Source: an uncultured Gemmatimonadales bacterium (GTDB lineage: Bacteria > Gemmatimonadota > Gemmatimonadetes > JACCXV01 > JAHWKZ01). Taken from it: a stretch of 64,000 nucleotides of DNA. The translations under genes and the position numbers were made by a program. Positions within the stretch are counted from its first letter, which is position 1. Every line of letters starts with the position of its first letter. Location of the stretch: NCBI GenBank assembly GCA_947259315.1, contig CAMYLR010000003.1, forward strand, positions 62,001-126,000, written 5' to 3'. Below the pieces are notes generated by a model that was given only the letters and a program-made list of their open reading frames with translations, was not told the origin of the DNA and made no database searches. This document shows positions 34,319-42,272 of this stretch, one piece after another.

Positions 34319-35014
34319 TCAGTCGGAATCGGGAGCCTCGGCGACGACGATCCACTTGTCAGAAAAGATCCGCCCGACGGGGTGGACTCGCCTCAGAACG
34401 GCGCCGGCTTGACGCAGCTCGTCCTCGAGCTGCCGGCGTGACACCCGGACGAACTTTCGGGTAGTCAGCCCCAGCGCGCGCTCCACCTTCCAACGCGCGT
34501 AGTGGTAGCTGTAGCGGTGGCGATAGTCGACTACCAACCAACGGCTGATCCGCACCATCTCACGCAGCATTTCGACGCGCACGGCGGGATCGACGTGAAA
34601 AAGGAACCGGATCGACATGACGCAATCAAAGGCGCGGTCGCGAAACGGAAGGTTCTCCGCTTCCGCCTGTACGTATCCATGCAGCCCGGACGGGGCGCCC
34701 AGATTGTCCTGGGCCACGCGCATCATCTCGAACGAGATATCACTTCCGACGACGCTGTGCCCTTCACTCACCAGATGCCCGGTGAACCGACCTGTCCCGC
34801 ACGGTATGTCGAGGACCGATCGCACGCCGTCGGTTTCGGTCAGCGCGCGTTGGATCGCGGCCCACTTGCGGCGATTGCGGCGTTCCTTGCTCCGTCCGAC
34901 GAACCGCTCGGCGTCGTAATGGGTGGCGACATCGCGGTCACGATAGAAATGTTTCCTGTAGGCGTAGCTATCGCCCTTTGGTTTGCTGATCCGCGTGTCG
35001 GGGGGGTCGACCAT
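34319..35014 (-). CDS. Class I SAM-dependent methyltransferase
   Basis: Methyltransferase of 231 residues. The SAM motif I is VLDIPCGTGRFTGHL (about 67-81), motif II region GSDISFEMM, and motif III ENLPFRDRAFDCVMSI. A basic end (RKFVRVSRRQLEDELRQ) may hold the substrate. It sits between the MsbA-like exporter (eight bases upstream) and the atypical kinase (34 bases downstream) on one transcript. A membrane-associated or lipid substrate is a reasonable guess from context only. Confidence 0.85.
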   Translation of the reverse strand: MVDPPDTRISKPKGDSYAYRKHFYRDRDVATHYDAERFVGRSKERRNRRKWAAIQRALTETDGVRSVLDIPCGTGRFTGHLVSEGHSVVGSDISFEMMRVAQDNLGAPSGLHGYVQAEAENLPFRDRAFDCVMSIRFLFHVDPAVRVEMLREMVRISRWLVVDYRHRYSYHYARWKVERALGLTTRKFVRVSRRQLEDELRQAGAVLRRVHPVGRIFSDKWIVVAEAPDSD

Positions 35015-35022
35015 CGACAGCT

Positions 35023-36852
35023 CTAAGCCGGCAGCTCGGCGAACTGAAGCTCGTATAAACGGCTGTAGCGGCCGGCGCGGGCGAGCAGGTCGGTGTGAGA
35101 GCCGGTCTCGACGATTCGGCCGCCCTCGATGACGACGATCTGGTCGGCATGTAGCACGGTCGAGAGTCGGTGCGCGATCACGATCGCGGTGCGATTCTCC
35201 ATCAACCTCGCCACCGCTTGCTGGACGAGCATCTCACTCTCCGAGTCGAGCGCCGACGTAGCCTCATCAAAGATCAGAATCGGGGGGTTCTTGTAGATCG
35301 CACGCGCGATCGCGATCCGCTGCCGCTGTCCGCCCGAGAACCGAACGCCGCGCTCGCCGATCACGGTATCGAAGCCTTGTGGGAGTGCCTCGACGAAGTC
35401 GATCGCGTTGGCCGCGCTGGCGGCTTCTTCCAGTCGCTTTCGATCCGGTTGCTCGCCGTATGCGATGTTGTTGGCTACGGTATCGTGAAACAGGATGACC
35501 TCTTGTGTCACGATCCCCATTTGACGCCGCAGATCCTTGAGGCTGACTTCCCGCAAATCGTGATCGTCGAACTCGATCCGCCCCGACGTCGGGTCGTAGA
35601 ATCGCGGCAGCAGGTCCACCAGCGTTGATTTGCCGCCGCCCGAGGGCCCGACCAGCGCCACGACCTCGCCTCTCTGAATCGTAAACGAAACATCGTGCAG
35701 TACGGGGCCGTCGCCCTGTTCGTACGAGAAGCAGACGTTGTCGTACTGGATCTGACGCTCGAACCCTGAAATACGTGTTGGGTGCACCGCTTCGACGACG
35801 TCCGGCTCGGTGTCGAGTACCGCGAAGATGCGTTCGCAACCCGCCAAGGCTGGTTGTACGTCCTCATTGAGTTTGGAGAGGTACTTGAGCGGACTCGACA
35901 GCTTGAGCGATGCGACAAGGAACACGAAAAACGTTTCTGGCGCGAGCGAGCCATCGAGCAGGATCATCCGTCCGCCGATATAGAGGATCAAAACCACTGC
36001 GCCGGCGAGTAGGAACTCGGAGACCGGAGTGCCCAATAACGCGTACTTTCTCGATCTCACCATGTTGCGCTGATACGCTTCGTTGTCCCGGTTGAACCGC
36101 CGCTGCTCGAACCGCTCGGCGCTAAACGCTCGTACGATCCGAATACCGGCAACGTTCTCCTGAAGCGCACTGGTGATATCACCCAGCCTGCGCAGCAGCT
36201 GCCGGTTGACACGACGCAGCTTGCGCGCGATAAGAACCGTGATCCACGCGATGGGTGGCAGTATCAACATCGCAAGAAGCGTCAGCTGCCACGAGATCGC
36301 GACCAGGATGAACAGCGTCACCATTACCTCGAGCGTGTGTTGGGTGACGCGATAGACGCCGGTGGAGATAGCGCTCTTCAAGAGCTGTACGTCGTGGGTC
36401 AGGATCGACATCAGCTGGCCCGAGCGGGTTCGCTGGAAGTATCGGAACGAGAGTCGTTGGATATGCTCAAAAAACTCGTTTCGCAGATCACGCAGCGCGC
36501 GCTCCAGAACGACTTGCGGCAGGAACTGCTGGAAGTAACCCAGCACCGCTTTGACGAAGTAGATGGCGAGGATCACCAGGCACACGTTGGTCAGTGTGCC
36601 CAACGCCGTCGGCTCCTCCAGAAACGTGAACAGCTCGTACTTGAAGAAGTGCTCGACTCGCCCCATGAAGTGATCCGGAGCGATAGGAACCGTGGTCACC
36701 GACGGGCCGCCGAAAAGCACTTGCAGAAACGGGATCAGGACCACGATTGAAAACCCATCGACCAGTGCGAACAGCACCATGAGGAGAAACGACAGGCCCA
36801 GCAGCCCGGCGTGAGGTCTCAGGTAACCCAGCATGCGGAGATACGTGTTCAT
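35023..36852 (-). CDS. MsbA-like ABC exporter (fused permease-ATPase)
   Basis: Half-transporter of 609 residues: six helices in the first 310 residues, then an ATPase with Walker A GPSGGGKSTL, signature FSGGQRQRIAIARAI, Walker B PILIFDEATSALDSES and H-loop IAHRLST. Type IV exporters of this form flip lipid A-core or other lipids across the inner membrane and work as homodimers. The neighbours on the same operon (a methyltransferase and a small kinase) favour an envelope lipid. The N-terminal helices have a long periplasmic insertion near residues 60-95. It lies 18 bases after the PorX-like gene. Confidence 0.9.
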   Translation of the reverse strand: MNTYLRMLGYLRPHAGLLGLSFLLMVLFALVDGFSIVVLIPFLQVLFGGPSVTTVPIAPDHFMGRVEHFFKYELFTFLEEPTALGTLTNVCLVILAIYFVKAVLGYFQQFLPQVVLERALRDLRNEFFEHIQRLSFRYFQRTRSGQLMSILTHDVQLLKSAISTGVYRVTQHTLEVMVTLFILVAISWQLTLLAMLILPPIAWITVLIARKLRRVNRQLLRRLGDITSALQENVAGIRIVRAFSAERFEQRRFNRDNEAYQRNMVRSRKYALLGTPVSEFLLAGAVVLILYIGGRMILLDGSLAPETFFVFLVASLKLSSPLKYLSKLNEDVQPALAGCERIFAVLDTEPDVVEAVHPTRISGFERQIQYDNVCFSYEQGDGPVLHDVSFTIQRGEVVALVGPSGGGKSTLVDLLPRFYDPTSGRIEFDDHDLREVSLKDLRRQMGIVTQEVILFHDTVANNIAYGEQPDRKRLEEAASAANAIDFVEALPQGFDTVIGERGVRFSGGQRQRIAIARAIYKNPPILIFDEATSALDSESEMLVQQAVARLMENRTAIVIAHRLSTVLHADQIVVIEGGRIVETGSHTDLLARAGRYSRLYELQFAELPA

Positions 36853-36870
36853 GGGCTGGAAATTAACGGT

Positions 36871-38439
36871 CTAGCGCGGCGTCAGCGTGGCCACCGGGAG
36901 AATCAGCTCCTCGAGCGAGATCCCACCGTGAAGAAAGGCCCCGTAGTAGCGGCTTTGGTACTCGCGCAGCTTGGTCGGGTAGACGAAATAGTAATCCTCG
37001 ACCGCCATAAGGGCAGCGACGTGGAAGCCCATGTCGGGTAGGCCGATGCTGCCCGGGTCTGCGATCCGAAAGGCAGTCTCCGGTTCTTCGGAGCGAATGT
37101 TGTTTCCGAACTTGTAGCGCAGGTTCTGCGAGGCGTCGCGTCGGGCGTAAACGGTAGCCGGGCGCAGGCAGTGAACCGAGCCGTGGTCGGTGGTGAGCAC
37201 GACCCGCACACCCTGACGAGCGGACTGCGACAACAGGTCGTAGAGCGGTGAGTGCAAGAACCACGAGCGGGTCAGAGATCGAAACGCTTGTTGGTCGGGG
37301 GCGATCTCGAGCAGGATCTCGGATTCCGATCGCCCGTGCGTGAGCACATCGATGAAGTTGAAGACGAACGCGGACAGCCGGCTCTGGAAACATTGCGGCA
37401 GCTTTTTGAGCGCCGCTGTGCCTTCGGCGGCCGTGAAAACCTTGGTGTACTGTACCGGTCCGATGTCACCGACATCCTTGCGCGCCAGCTGAAGCTCCAA
37501 CAGCTCGCGCTCGTGTGGATTGAGCGAGCCCTCCACGTCCGCATCGCCGAGCCACAGGTCGGGTCGCTTCTCGGCGATCTGGCCGGGCAGCCAACCGCTG
37601 AAGATGGCGTTGCGCGAGTACGGTGTGGCCGATGGCAGGATCGAACCCGCATATGCTTCCTCGATCGTGAAATCGCTCTCCAGCGTGTCACGAATCGTCA
37701 ACCACTGATCCAGTCGCAGGCAGTCGATCAACACGAAGAAAACGGGCCCTGGATCGGCTCGCAACAGCGGGATCACGTGCGCCTCCATCAGGTCCGGCGA
37801 CAGCAGTGGTCGGTGACCGGGCTTTGACGCCACCCACTCAGGGTAGTGGGTCTGGACAAAGCGGCTGAAATCGGCGTTGGCGGCTTTGCTCAGCTCGGCT
37901 TGGCTCTGCAACAGCCCCTGCTCGCCGGCATCGAGCAACCGCAGCTCCCAACTGAGGAGCTCACGGTACAGCTCGACCCAATCGCTCCAAGACGAGCGCC
38001 CCTTCCGTAGTTCGTCGAGCTCGACGTAACGCTGGCTGAAAGCCTGTGCGATCGTTTGATGTCGGATTCGCGACCCCTCGAGCAAGCGCTTGAGGACTGA
38101 AAGCACCTGATTCGGGTTGATCGGCTTGACGAGGTAGTCGTCGACCCGGCTGCCGATCGCCTGGTCCATGAGACCTTCCTCTTCACTCTTCGTAACCATC
38201 ACCACGGGCAGCCGCGGATGGTTTTCTCGGATGCGCTGAAACACAGTCATCCCGCGCATGCCAGGCATCTGCTCATCGAGCAGCACACAGTCGTAGCCGT
38301 TCTCGGAGATGAGGGCGAGGGCGTCCTCGCCGTTGGGCGCGGTGGTGACCTCGAACCCTCGGTTCTGGAGAAACAGGATATGCGACTTGAGGCCGGCGAC
38401 TTCGTCGTCGACCCAGAGTATGCGCTTGGCTTCATTCAT
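36871..38439 (-). CDS. PorX-like response regulator with PglZ (alkaline phosphatase fold) domain
   Basis: Protein of 522 residues, the length of PorX. A receiver domain (1-120) has acidic WVDDE (Asp 11, Asp 12), phosphoacceptor Asp 55 (VLLDEQMPG), Thr 83 and Lys 105 (VKPI). A helical linker (125-200) leads to a PglZ domain with FVLIDCLRLDQW, the nucleophile-like Thr 272 in PSATPYSRNAIFSG, and LTTDHGSVHC. In Bacteroidota PorX controls the type IX secretion system, and its PglZ domain is reported to be a metal-dependent phosphodiesterase. Here it heads an operon with an MsbA-like exporter. I chose the ATG at 38439, where the receiver begins; the open frame upstream is not natural. Confidence 0.88.
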   Translation of the reverse strand: MNEAKRILWVDDEVAGLKSHILFLQNRGFEVTTAPNGEDALALISENGYDCVLLDEQMPGMRGMTVFQRIRENHPRLPVVMVTKSEEEGLMDQAIGSRVDDYLVKPINPNQVLSVLKRLLEGSRIRHQTIAQAFSQRYVELDELRKGRSSWSDWVELYRELLSWELRLLDAGEQGLLQSQAELSKAANADFSRFVQTHYPEWVASKPGHRPLLSPDLMEAHVIPLLRADPGPVFFVLIDCLRLDQWLTIRDTLESDFTIEEAYAGSILPSATPYSRNAIFSGWLPGQIAEKRPDLWLGDADVEGSLNPHERELLELQLARKDVGDIGPVQYTKVFTAAEGTAALKKLPQCFQSRLSAFVFNFIDVLTHGRSESEILLEIAPDQQAFRSLTRSWFLHSPLYDLLSQSARQGVRVVLTTDHGSVHCLRPATVYARRDASQNLRYKFGNNIRSEEPETAFRIADPGSIGLPDMGFHVAALMAVEDYYFVYPTKLREYQSRYYGAFLHGGISLEELILPVATLTPR

Positions 38440-38479
38440 AGGGGCTCGAATCCACGGATACCCCGAGGTGGCCGGTCTG

Positions 38480-38511
38480 GTGCCGTGCAACCCGCGGTTG
38501 CGGTACGGCAC
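38480..38511 (-). other. Stem-loop in the leader region of the PorX-like gene
   Basis: GCAACC pairs with GGTTGC across a CGC loop, and GTGCCGT pairs with ACGGCAC, giving 13 pairs with a three-base bulge. It lies about 40 bases before the PorX-like ATG and in the promoter region of NifU on the other strand. No T-tract follows it on either strand, so it is more likely a leader structure than a terminator. Confidence 0.55.
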
Positions 38512-38582
38512 GCAGTTGCCTGTCGGGTGTAAGAACCGGTAATTTCGTGTTTCTAGAACGTTCAACGTAGGACGATACGACA

Positions 38583-38867
38583 ATGACCGATACCAAGATC
38601 GACAACCCGACCGAGCAGGCCCCCGCCGACGTGGACGAGAGCCAGGCGCTGTGGGACCAGGTCGAGGCCGCACTGGACACGATCCGGCCAGCGATCGCCA
38701 TGGACGGCGGCAACGTCGAATTGCTCGACATCCAAGACGGGGTGGTGACGCTGCGGATGATGGGTGCATGTGGTGGATGTCCGATGAGCACGATGACGCT
38801 CAAGCAGGGGATCGAGCAGCGGCTCAGAGAGACCGTGCGCGGCATCACTCGCGTCGACGCCATCTAA
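38583..38867 (+). CDS. NifU C-terminal domain iron-sulfur scaffold
   Basis: Small 94-residue protein with the NifU-type scaffold domain (about 25-94): IRPAIAMDGGNVELLDI and the cluster-binding CGGCPMSTMTLKQGIE, in which the two Cys bridge a 4Fe-4S cluster between subunits. It delivers clusters to apoproteins, as NfuA does. The N-terminal 25 residues are acidic and disordered. AGGA lies eight bases before the ATG. An Mrp ATPase, another carrier, is encoded at 9.8 kb. Confidence 0.93.
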   Translation: MTDTKIDNPTEQAPADVDESQALWDQVEAALDTIRPAIAMDGGNVELLDIQDGVVTLRMMGACGGCPMSTMTLKQGIEQRLRETVRGITRVDAI

Positions 38868-38945
38868 CCGCCCCCCGAAGAATCCCAAAACTCCAAAGTT
38901 GGCGCCGGTTCTGCACGGTCAACGTCTATATTCTCCTGATCTCCG

Positions 38946-40226
38946 GTGAAACCACTGTGGCAGCGCCAGCTCTATAACCGGCTGATCGTCCCGGTCACTC
39001 GCGTGGCGACGCCGGTTGTGACTCGGGCCGTCCCCAAGGTCGGTCGCGGGATAGCCGCGCGCCAGGGCGTGATCGCGCGATGGCAGCGGGCCGCGGAGGC
39101 GGCCGCTGGGCGGTCACCGGTTATCTGGCTGCACGCGGCCAGCGCCGGCGAGACGCTCCAGGCGCGACCGCTGGCGATGGCGATCCGCCACGCCCGTCCC
39201 GAAGCGGCGCTCTTTTTTACCCATTTCTCACCCTCCGCCGAACGGCTCGTCCAGTCATGGGACGTGCCCGACGCGGTGGATTATCTCCCACTCGACTATC
39301 CGGCGCAGACGCGTCAGCTGGTCGGTCTGCTGGCGCCCGATGCGCTCGTGCTGGTGGGTGGCGAGACGTGGCCGAACCTCGTTTGGGCGGCGTCGGATGC
39401 AGGTGTGATGCTTGGACAAGTGTGTTGTCGTCTAGTGGGTTCGGCGCGGGTCAAATGGCCGGTGCGGAGCCTGACCCGGGATCTCTATCGCCGTTTTGAT
39501 GCCGTCGCGGCGATCGGAACCGCCGACGCTGAGCGATTGGCGAAGCTAGGGGTCGATGCGAAGAGGGTATGTGTCGCGGGAGACACTCGAGCCGACGTGA
39601 CACTGGAACGAGTGCGCGAGGCACCATCTGATGAAGTAGAGTGGCAACTGCCCGAAGGAGGGGGTCCGGTGATCGTGGCCGGCAGCACTTGGCCGGCAGA
39701 TGAGCGCGTGGTATTGGCGGCGCTGGCTCGGCTCAGGACGACGCACCCCAACGCGGTCGCGATCGTCGCACCGCACGAGCCGACCGACAAGGCGATCGCG
39801 CGGCTAAAGTCGCGGGCTCGAGGGTTTGGTTTTGCGACCTGCCGGTTCGGTCGGGAGGAGCGTAGAGCCGATTGCGCGGTTGTGATCGTCGATCGGGTCG
39901 GGCTGCTGTACCGGTTGTACGCGGTCGCCGATCTTGCCTACGTCGGCGGGAGCTTTGGCGGCGCGGTCCACAATGTGATGGAGCCCGCCGCGCACGGGGT
40001 CCCGGTCACGATCGGGGCCGACCACGGTTACCCGCATGAAGTCGATGTGCTGGAGCGCGCTGGCGGATTGGCGGTCATCGACTCGCCGGCCGAACTGGCC
40101 GCTCGCTGGCGGGCGTGGCTTCCAGGGGACGGGGCCGGCGTGGCCGCCAGGACCGCGGTTGAGCAAATGGCGGGAGCCACCGAACGCACGCTGACGTTCC
40201 TGCGCGAGGGCGGGTTCCCGGTTTAG
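38946..40226 (+). CDS. waaA: 3-deoxy-D-manno-octulosonic acid transferase
   Basis: Membrane-associated GT-B glycosyltransferase of 426 residues that adds Kdo to lipid A precursors, the first step of the LPS core. It has an N-terminal helix, HAASAGETLQARPLA (the catalytic Glu is in the HxxSxGE motif), VGGETWPNLV in the middle, GDTRADVT, and the C-terminal donor site YVGGSFGGAVHNVMEPAAHG. The start is a GTG at 38946; TATATT at 38927-38932 lies 13 bases before it and there is no clear Shine-Dalgarno. With kdkA at 12.9 kb it implies a Kdo-phosphate core. Confidence 0.93.
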   Translation: MKPLWQRQLYNRLIVPVTRVATPVVTRAVPKVGRGIAARQGVIARWQRAAEAAAGRSPVIWLHAASAGETLQARPLAMAIRHARPEAALFFTHFSPSAERLVQSWDVPDAVDYLPLDYPAQTRQLVGLLAPDALVLVGGETWPNLVWAASDAGVMLGQVCCRLVGSARVKWPVRSLTRDLYRRFDAVAAIGTADAERLAKLGVDAKRVCVAGDTRADVTLERVREAPSDEVEWQLPEGGGPVIVAGSTWPADERVVLAALARLRTTHPNAVAIVAPHEPTDKAIARLKSRARGFGFATCRFGREERRADCAVVIVDRVGLLYRLYAVADLAYVGGSFGGAVHNVMEPAAHGVPVTIGADHGYPHEVDVLERAGGLAVIDSPAELAARWRAWLPGDGAGVAARTAVEQMAGATERTLTFLREGGFPV

Positions 40227-40259
40227 TCTGCTAACGGAAAAGCGTTTCGGGTCGGTAGA

Positions 40260-40958
40260 TCAGCAACCGCCGCCGCGACGCGGCAATCGTCCCCGGGAGC
40301 TGGCACCGATGATGCCGCCCAGGATGCCGCCGCCCCGTCCGCTGGTAGCGCCGCCTATCGCACCGCCGATACCGCCCGCCACGGCGCCACCGCGTCCACC
40401 CAAAATCGCGCCGATCGAAGCGCCAACCGCGGCGCCCACGATGGCGTCCTCGGCGCGGTTCGAGCCGCCGTCTGGGAACGTGGTTGGCGTCACCGTCGGG
40501 GGTACGGTCGCGACCGGGTCCGGCGTGTTCGGGGCGTCAGCGACGTCAGGCGCGTCGGCCGGTTCGGGGTCGGGCACGACTGGCGTCGTCGCCGGCTCCA
40601 CGATCGGCTCGTCGACGATCTCGGGGACCGGCTCGCCCGATTCCTCGGGCTCGGTCGTAGCCTCGGCCGGTGCCTCGATGTACACCGTTCGGTAGATCAC
40701 CGTCGGGCCCGGCTCGGGCCGCTTGACGGTGCGCTTCTTGGCTTGGGTCTCTGGCGCCGGGTCGCCGAGCAACACGACCTCGGGTGCGGCACCATCGGGG
40801 CCCATTGGCATACCCTGATCCGCGTTCGTCAGTGCTGTTGTTTGCGAGGGCTTGAACACCACGCGCGGGGTGGTGTCGCGTGACGCGGGCTCGCCCTGGC
40901 AGGCGAGCACGCCGGCAATCAAGACCGCGGCCGGGATCAGCGTACGCGAACGGGTCAT
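40260..40958 (-). CDS. Gly-rich secreted lipoprotein of a duplicated pair, member A
   Basis: Probable lipoprotein of 232 residues; lipobox GVLAC gives Cys about residue 20. A central Pro/Glu/Asp-rich region (about 70-165) is disordered, and the C-terminus is a glycine-zipper stretch (AVGASIGAILGGRGGAVAGG) ending in a basic RGRLPRRGGGC. The MGPDGAAPEVVLLGDPAP motif recurs in the adjacent gene as LGPADAAPELVVLDDMAA, so the two are related. GGAGG sits seven bases before the ATG. No function is known; glycine zippers often associate with membranes. Confidence 0.75.
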   Translation of the reverse strand: MTRSRTLIPAAVLIAGVLACQGEPASRDTTPRVVFKPSQTTALTNADQGMPMGPDGAAPEVVLLGDPAPETQAKKRTVKRPEPGPTVIYRTVYIEAPAEATTEPEESGEPVPEIVDEPIVEPATTPVVPDPEPADAPDVADAPNTPDPVATVPPTVTPTTFPDGGSNRAEDAIVGAAVGASIGAILGGRGGAVAGGIGGAIGGATSGRGGGILGGIIGASSRGRLPRRGGGC

Positions 40959-41072
40959 CTTACAACCTCCGATGGGGACTTCGGCTGGCTACGGACACGA
41001 GTCTTGTACGCCTCGGTCCGCTGGGGGTTCCCGACTTCAAAAGGAGTCGGCTTCGACCGTAGACGGTTGCGG

Positions 41073-41654
41073 CTAGAAACGGACCCCGCGTCGCCCACCG
41101 AGGCCGACCCCGCTCAGCCCGGCACCGCGGTCGAAGACCAGCGTCGCCCCTGAGATGCCACCGGGGCGGCAATCTCCGCCACCAACCGAGATGCCGATGC
41201 GGAAGCCGCCTCGCCGTCCACCGGTGTCGGAGACGGTCGAGATCCCACCGCGCGCCGTATCGCGCCGCGGATCGACGCGAATGGAGCGCCGCGGATTGGG
41301 TTGTTCCAGCGCCAGCGATGGCGCGTCGATCGTCAACGCCTCGCTGTTGACCACGGTTGCGGTTGCTGCCACGGGTTTGACCGGGACGGCTGGTCCCTGG
41401 GGAGCTACGACTCTGCGCGGCGTCGACTTCGCTTCTTCGGCTGCCATGTCGTCGAGAACGACCAGCTCGGGTGCCGCGTCGGCCGGACCCAGAGCAAACC
41501 CGTCGATCGGTTCGTCGTTGACAACGGTTGGGGCCGCGAACGGCGCGAGGTTGGCTTCGTACACCGGGTCGTCACGATCGCCGACAAACGCCGCGACCGT
41601 GCCCACCGCGATGACCAAAGGTGGGACTCCAAAGCGAGCTAGCTTCAACGACAT
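41073..41654 (-). CDS. Gly-rich secreted protein of a duplicated pair, member B
   Basis: Protein of 193 residues with an N-terminal signal or anchor helix (about 5-25). It shares the GPADAAPELVVLDD motif with member A, then a basic linker (RRSIRVDPRRD) and a Gly/Arg-rich end (GGRRGGFRIGISVGG) with one Cys. Its start is the ATG at 41654 with GGAGG five bases before it, and the same GGAGGTTG string precedes member A. A hairpin in the leader covers part of that site. It lies 114 bases upstream of member A and probably shares its transcript. Function unknown. Confidence 0.72.
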   Translation of the reverse strand: MSLKLARFGVPPLVIAVGTVAAFVGDRDDPVYEANLAPFAAPTVVNDEPIDGFALGPADAAPELVVLDDMAAEEAKSTPRRVVAPQGPAVPVKPVAATATVVNSEALTIDAPSLALEQPNPRRSIRVDPRRDTARGGISTVSDTGGRRGGFRIGISVGGGDCRPGGISGATLVFDRGAGLSGVGLGGRRGVRF

Positions 41655-41680
41655 CTCAACCTCCAAGCGGTACGGTTGAG
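41655..41680 (-). promoter_or_regulatory. Leader hairpin that may sequester the ribosome binding site of member B
   Basis: In the minus-strand mRNA CTCAACC (41680-41674) pairs with GGTTGAG (41661-41655) over a 12-base loop. The 3' arm directly abuts the ATG and takes up the last two bases of GGAGG. The structure could limit ribosome access; this is inferred from pairing alone. Confidence 0.45.
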
Positions 41681-41770
41681 GCTGGCGAACACGATCTTAC
41701 CCCAGTTAGACGGGGCGAAAGCGGTTTTTGTTCCGCGTTGATTGTCACTACGTTGGTTGTCAACGTCCGC

Positions 41771-42220
41771 TCACGCGGTCGCCTGGGCGGGCTGGCAATC
41801 GGCGCACAGCCCGGTGAACTGGACGGTCCAATTCTCGACCTTGAAGCCATTCTCGGCGTCCACCGGCGGCAGCGCCTGGCCAAGCTCTTCATCGTGTACA
41901 TCGATGATCTTCTTGCACTGACGGCAGATCAAATGATGATGAGGCCGGACGTCGACATCGTAACGCGCTTCGTTGTACAGCGGGTTGACCTTCACCACGA
42001 TCCCCAACTCTTCGAAGATCTCGAGATTCTTGTAGATCGTATTGAATGAGATCGTTGGGTATCGCTCGCGGACGGTCTGGTAGATGATCTCGGCTGAGGG
42101 GTGGCGGTTGCAGTTCGCCAACACGGCCTCAAAAGTCGCCAGCCGCTGGTGAGTGACCGACAGCCCAGCCGTCCTGCATTGGGCGATAAAACCGTCGCGC
42201 TGTTCGCTGGATAGTCTCAT
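41771..42220 (-). CDS. fur: Fur/PerR family metalloregulator
   Basis: Winged-helix regulator of 149 residues. Motifs are HQRLATFEAVLANCNRHPSA, the DNA-recognition helix region ISFNTIYKNLEIFEELG, the metal site RPHHHLICRQC, and the second CxxC (CADC, near 142) forming a structural zinc site with CRQC. The family includes Fur, PerR and Zur. The regulatory metal cannot be settled here. I chose the ATG at 42220, which has a TATAAT promoter just upstream. It lies 52 bases after the FadL-like gene. Confidence 0.88.
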   Translation of the reverse strand: MRLSSEQRDGFIAQCRTAGLSVTHQRLATFEAVLANCNRHPSAEIIYQTVRERYPTISFNTIYKNLEIFEELGIVVKVNPLYNEARYDVDVRPHHHLICRQCKKIIDVHDEELGQALPPVDAENGFKVENWTVQFTGLCADCQPAQATA

Positions 42221-42232
42221 GAGTGACTTCGG

Positions 42233-42261
42233 ATTATAGCCGGGTGGAGTCTCCCCAGCAA
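42233..42261 (-). promoter_or_regulatory. Putative promoter of the Fur family gene
   Basis: On the minus strand TTGCTG (42261-42256), a 17-base spacer, then a perfect TATAAT (42238-42233). Twelve bases follow to the ATG and there is no Shine-Dalgarno, so the leader would be about five bases long. Confidence 0.6.
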
Positions 42262-42272
42262 ACGGCCGGACG

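Noticed and set aside
36871-38769. PorX-like protein starting at 38769
   Set aside because: The first 110 residues lie over the NifU gene and the intergenic hairpin and look random; the receiver domain begins exactly at the ATG at 38439.
41742-41766. TTGTCA direct repeats upstream of Gly-rich protein B
   Set aside because: Two six-base copies only; no spacing to a -10 fits, so I could not support a regulatory site.
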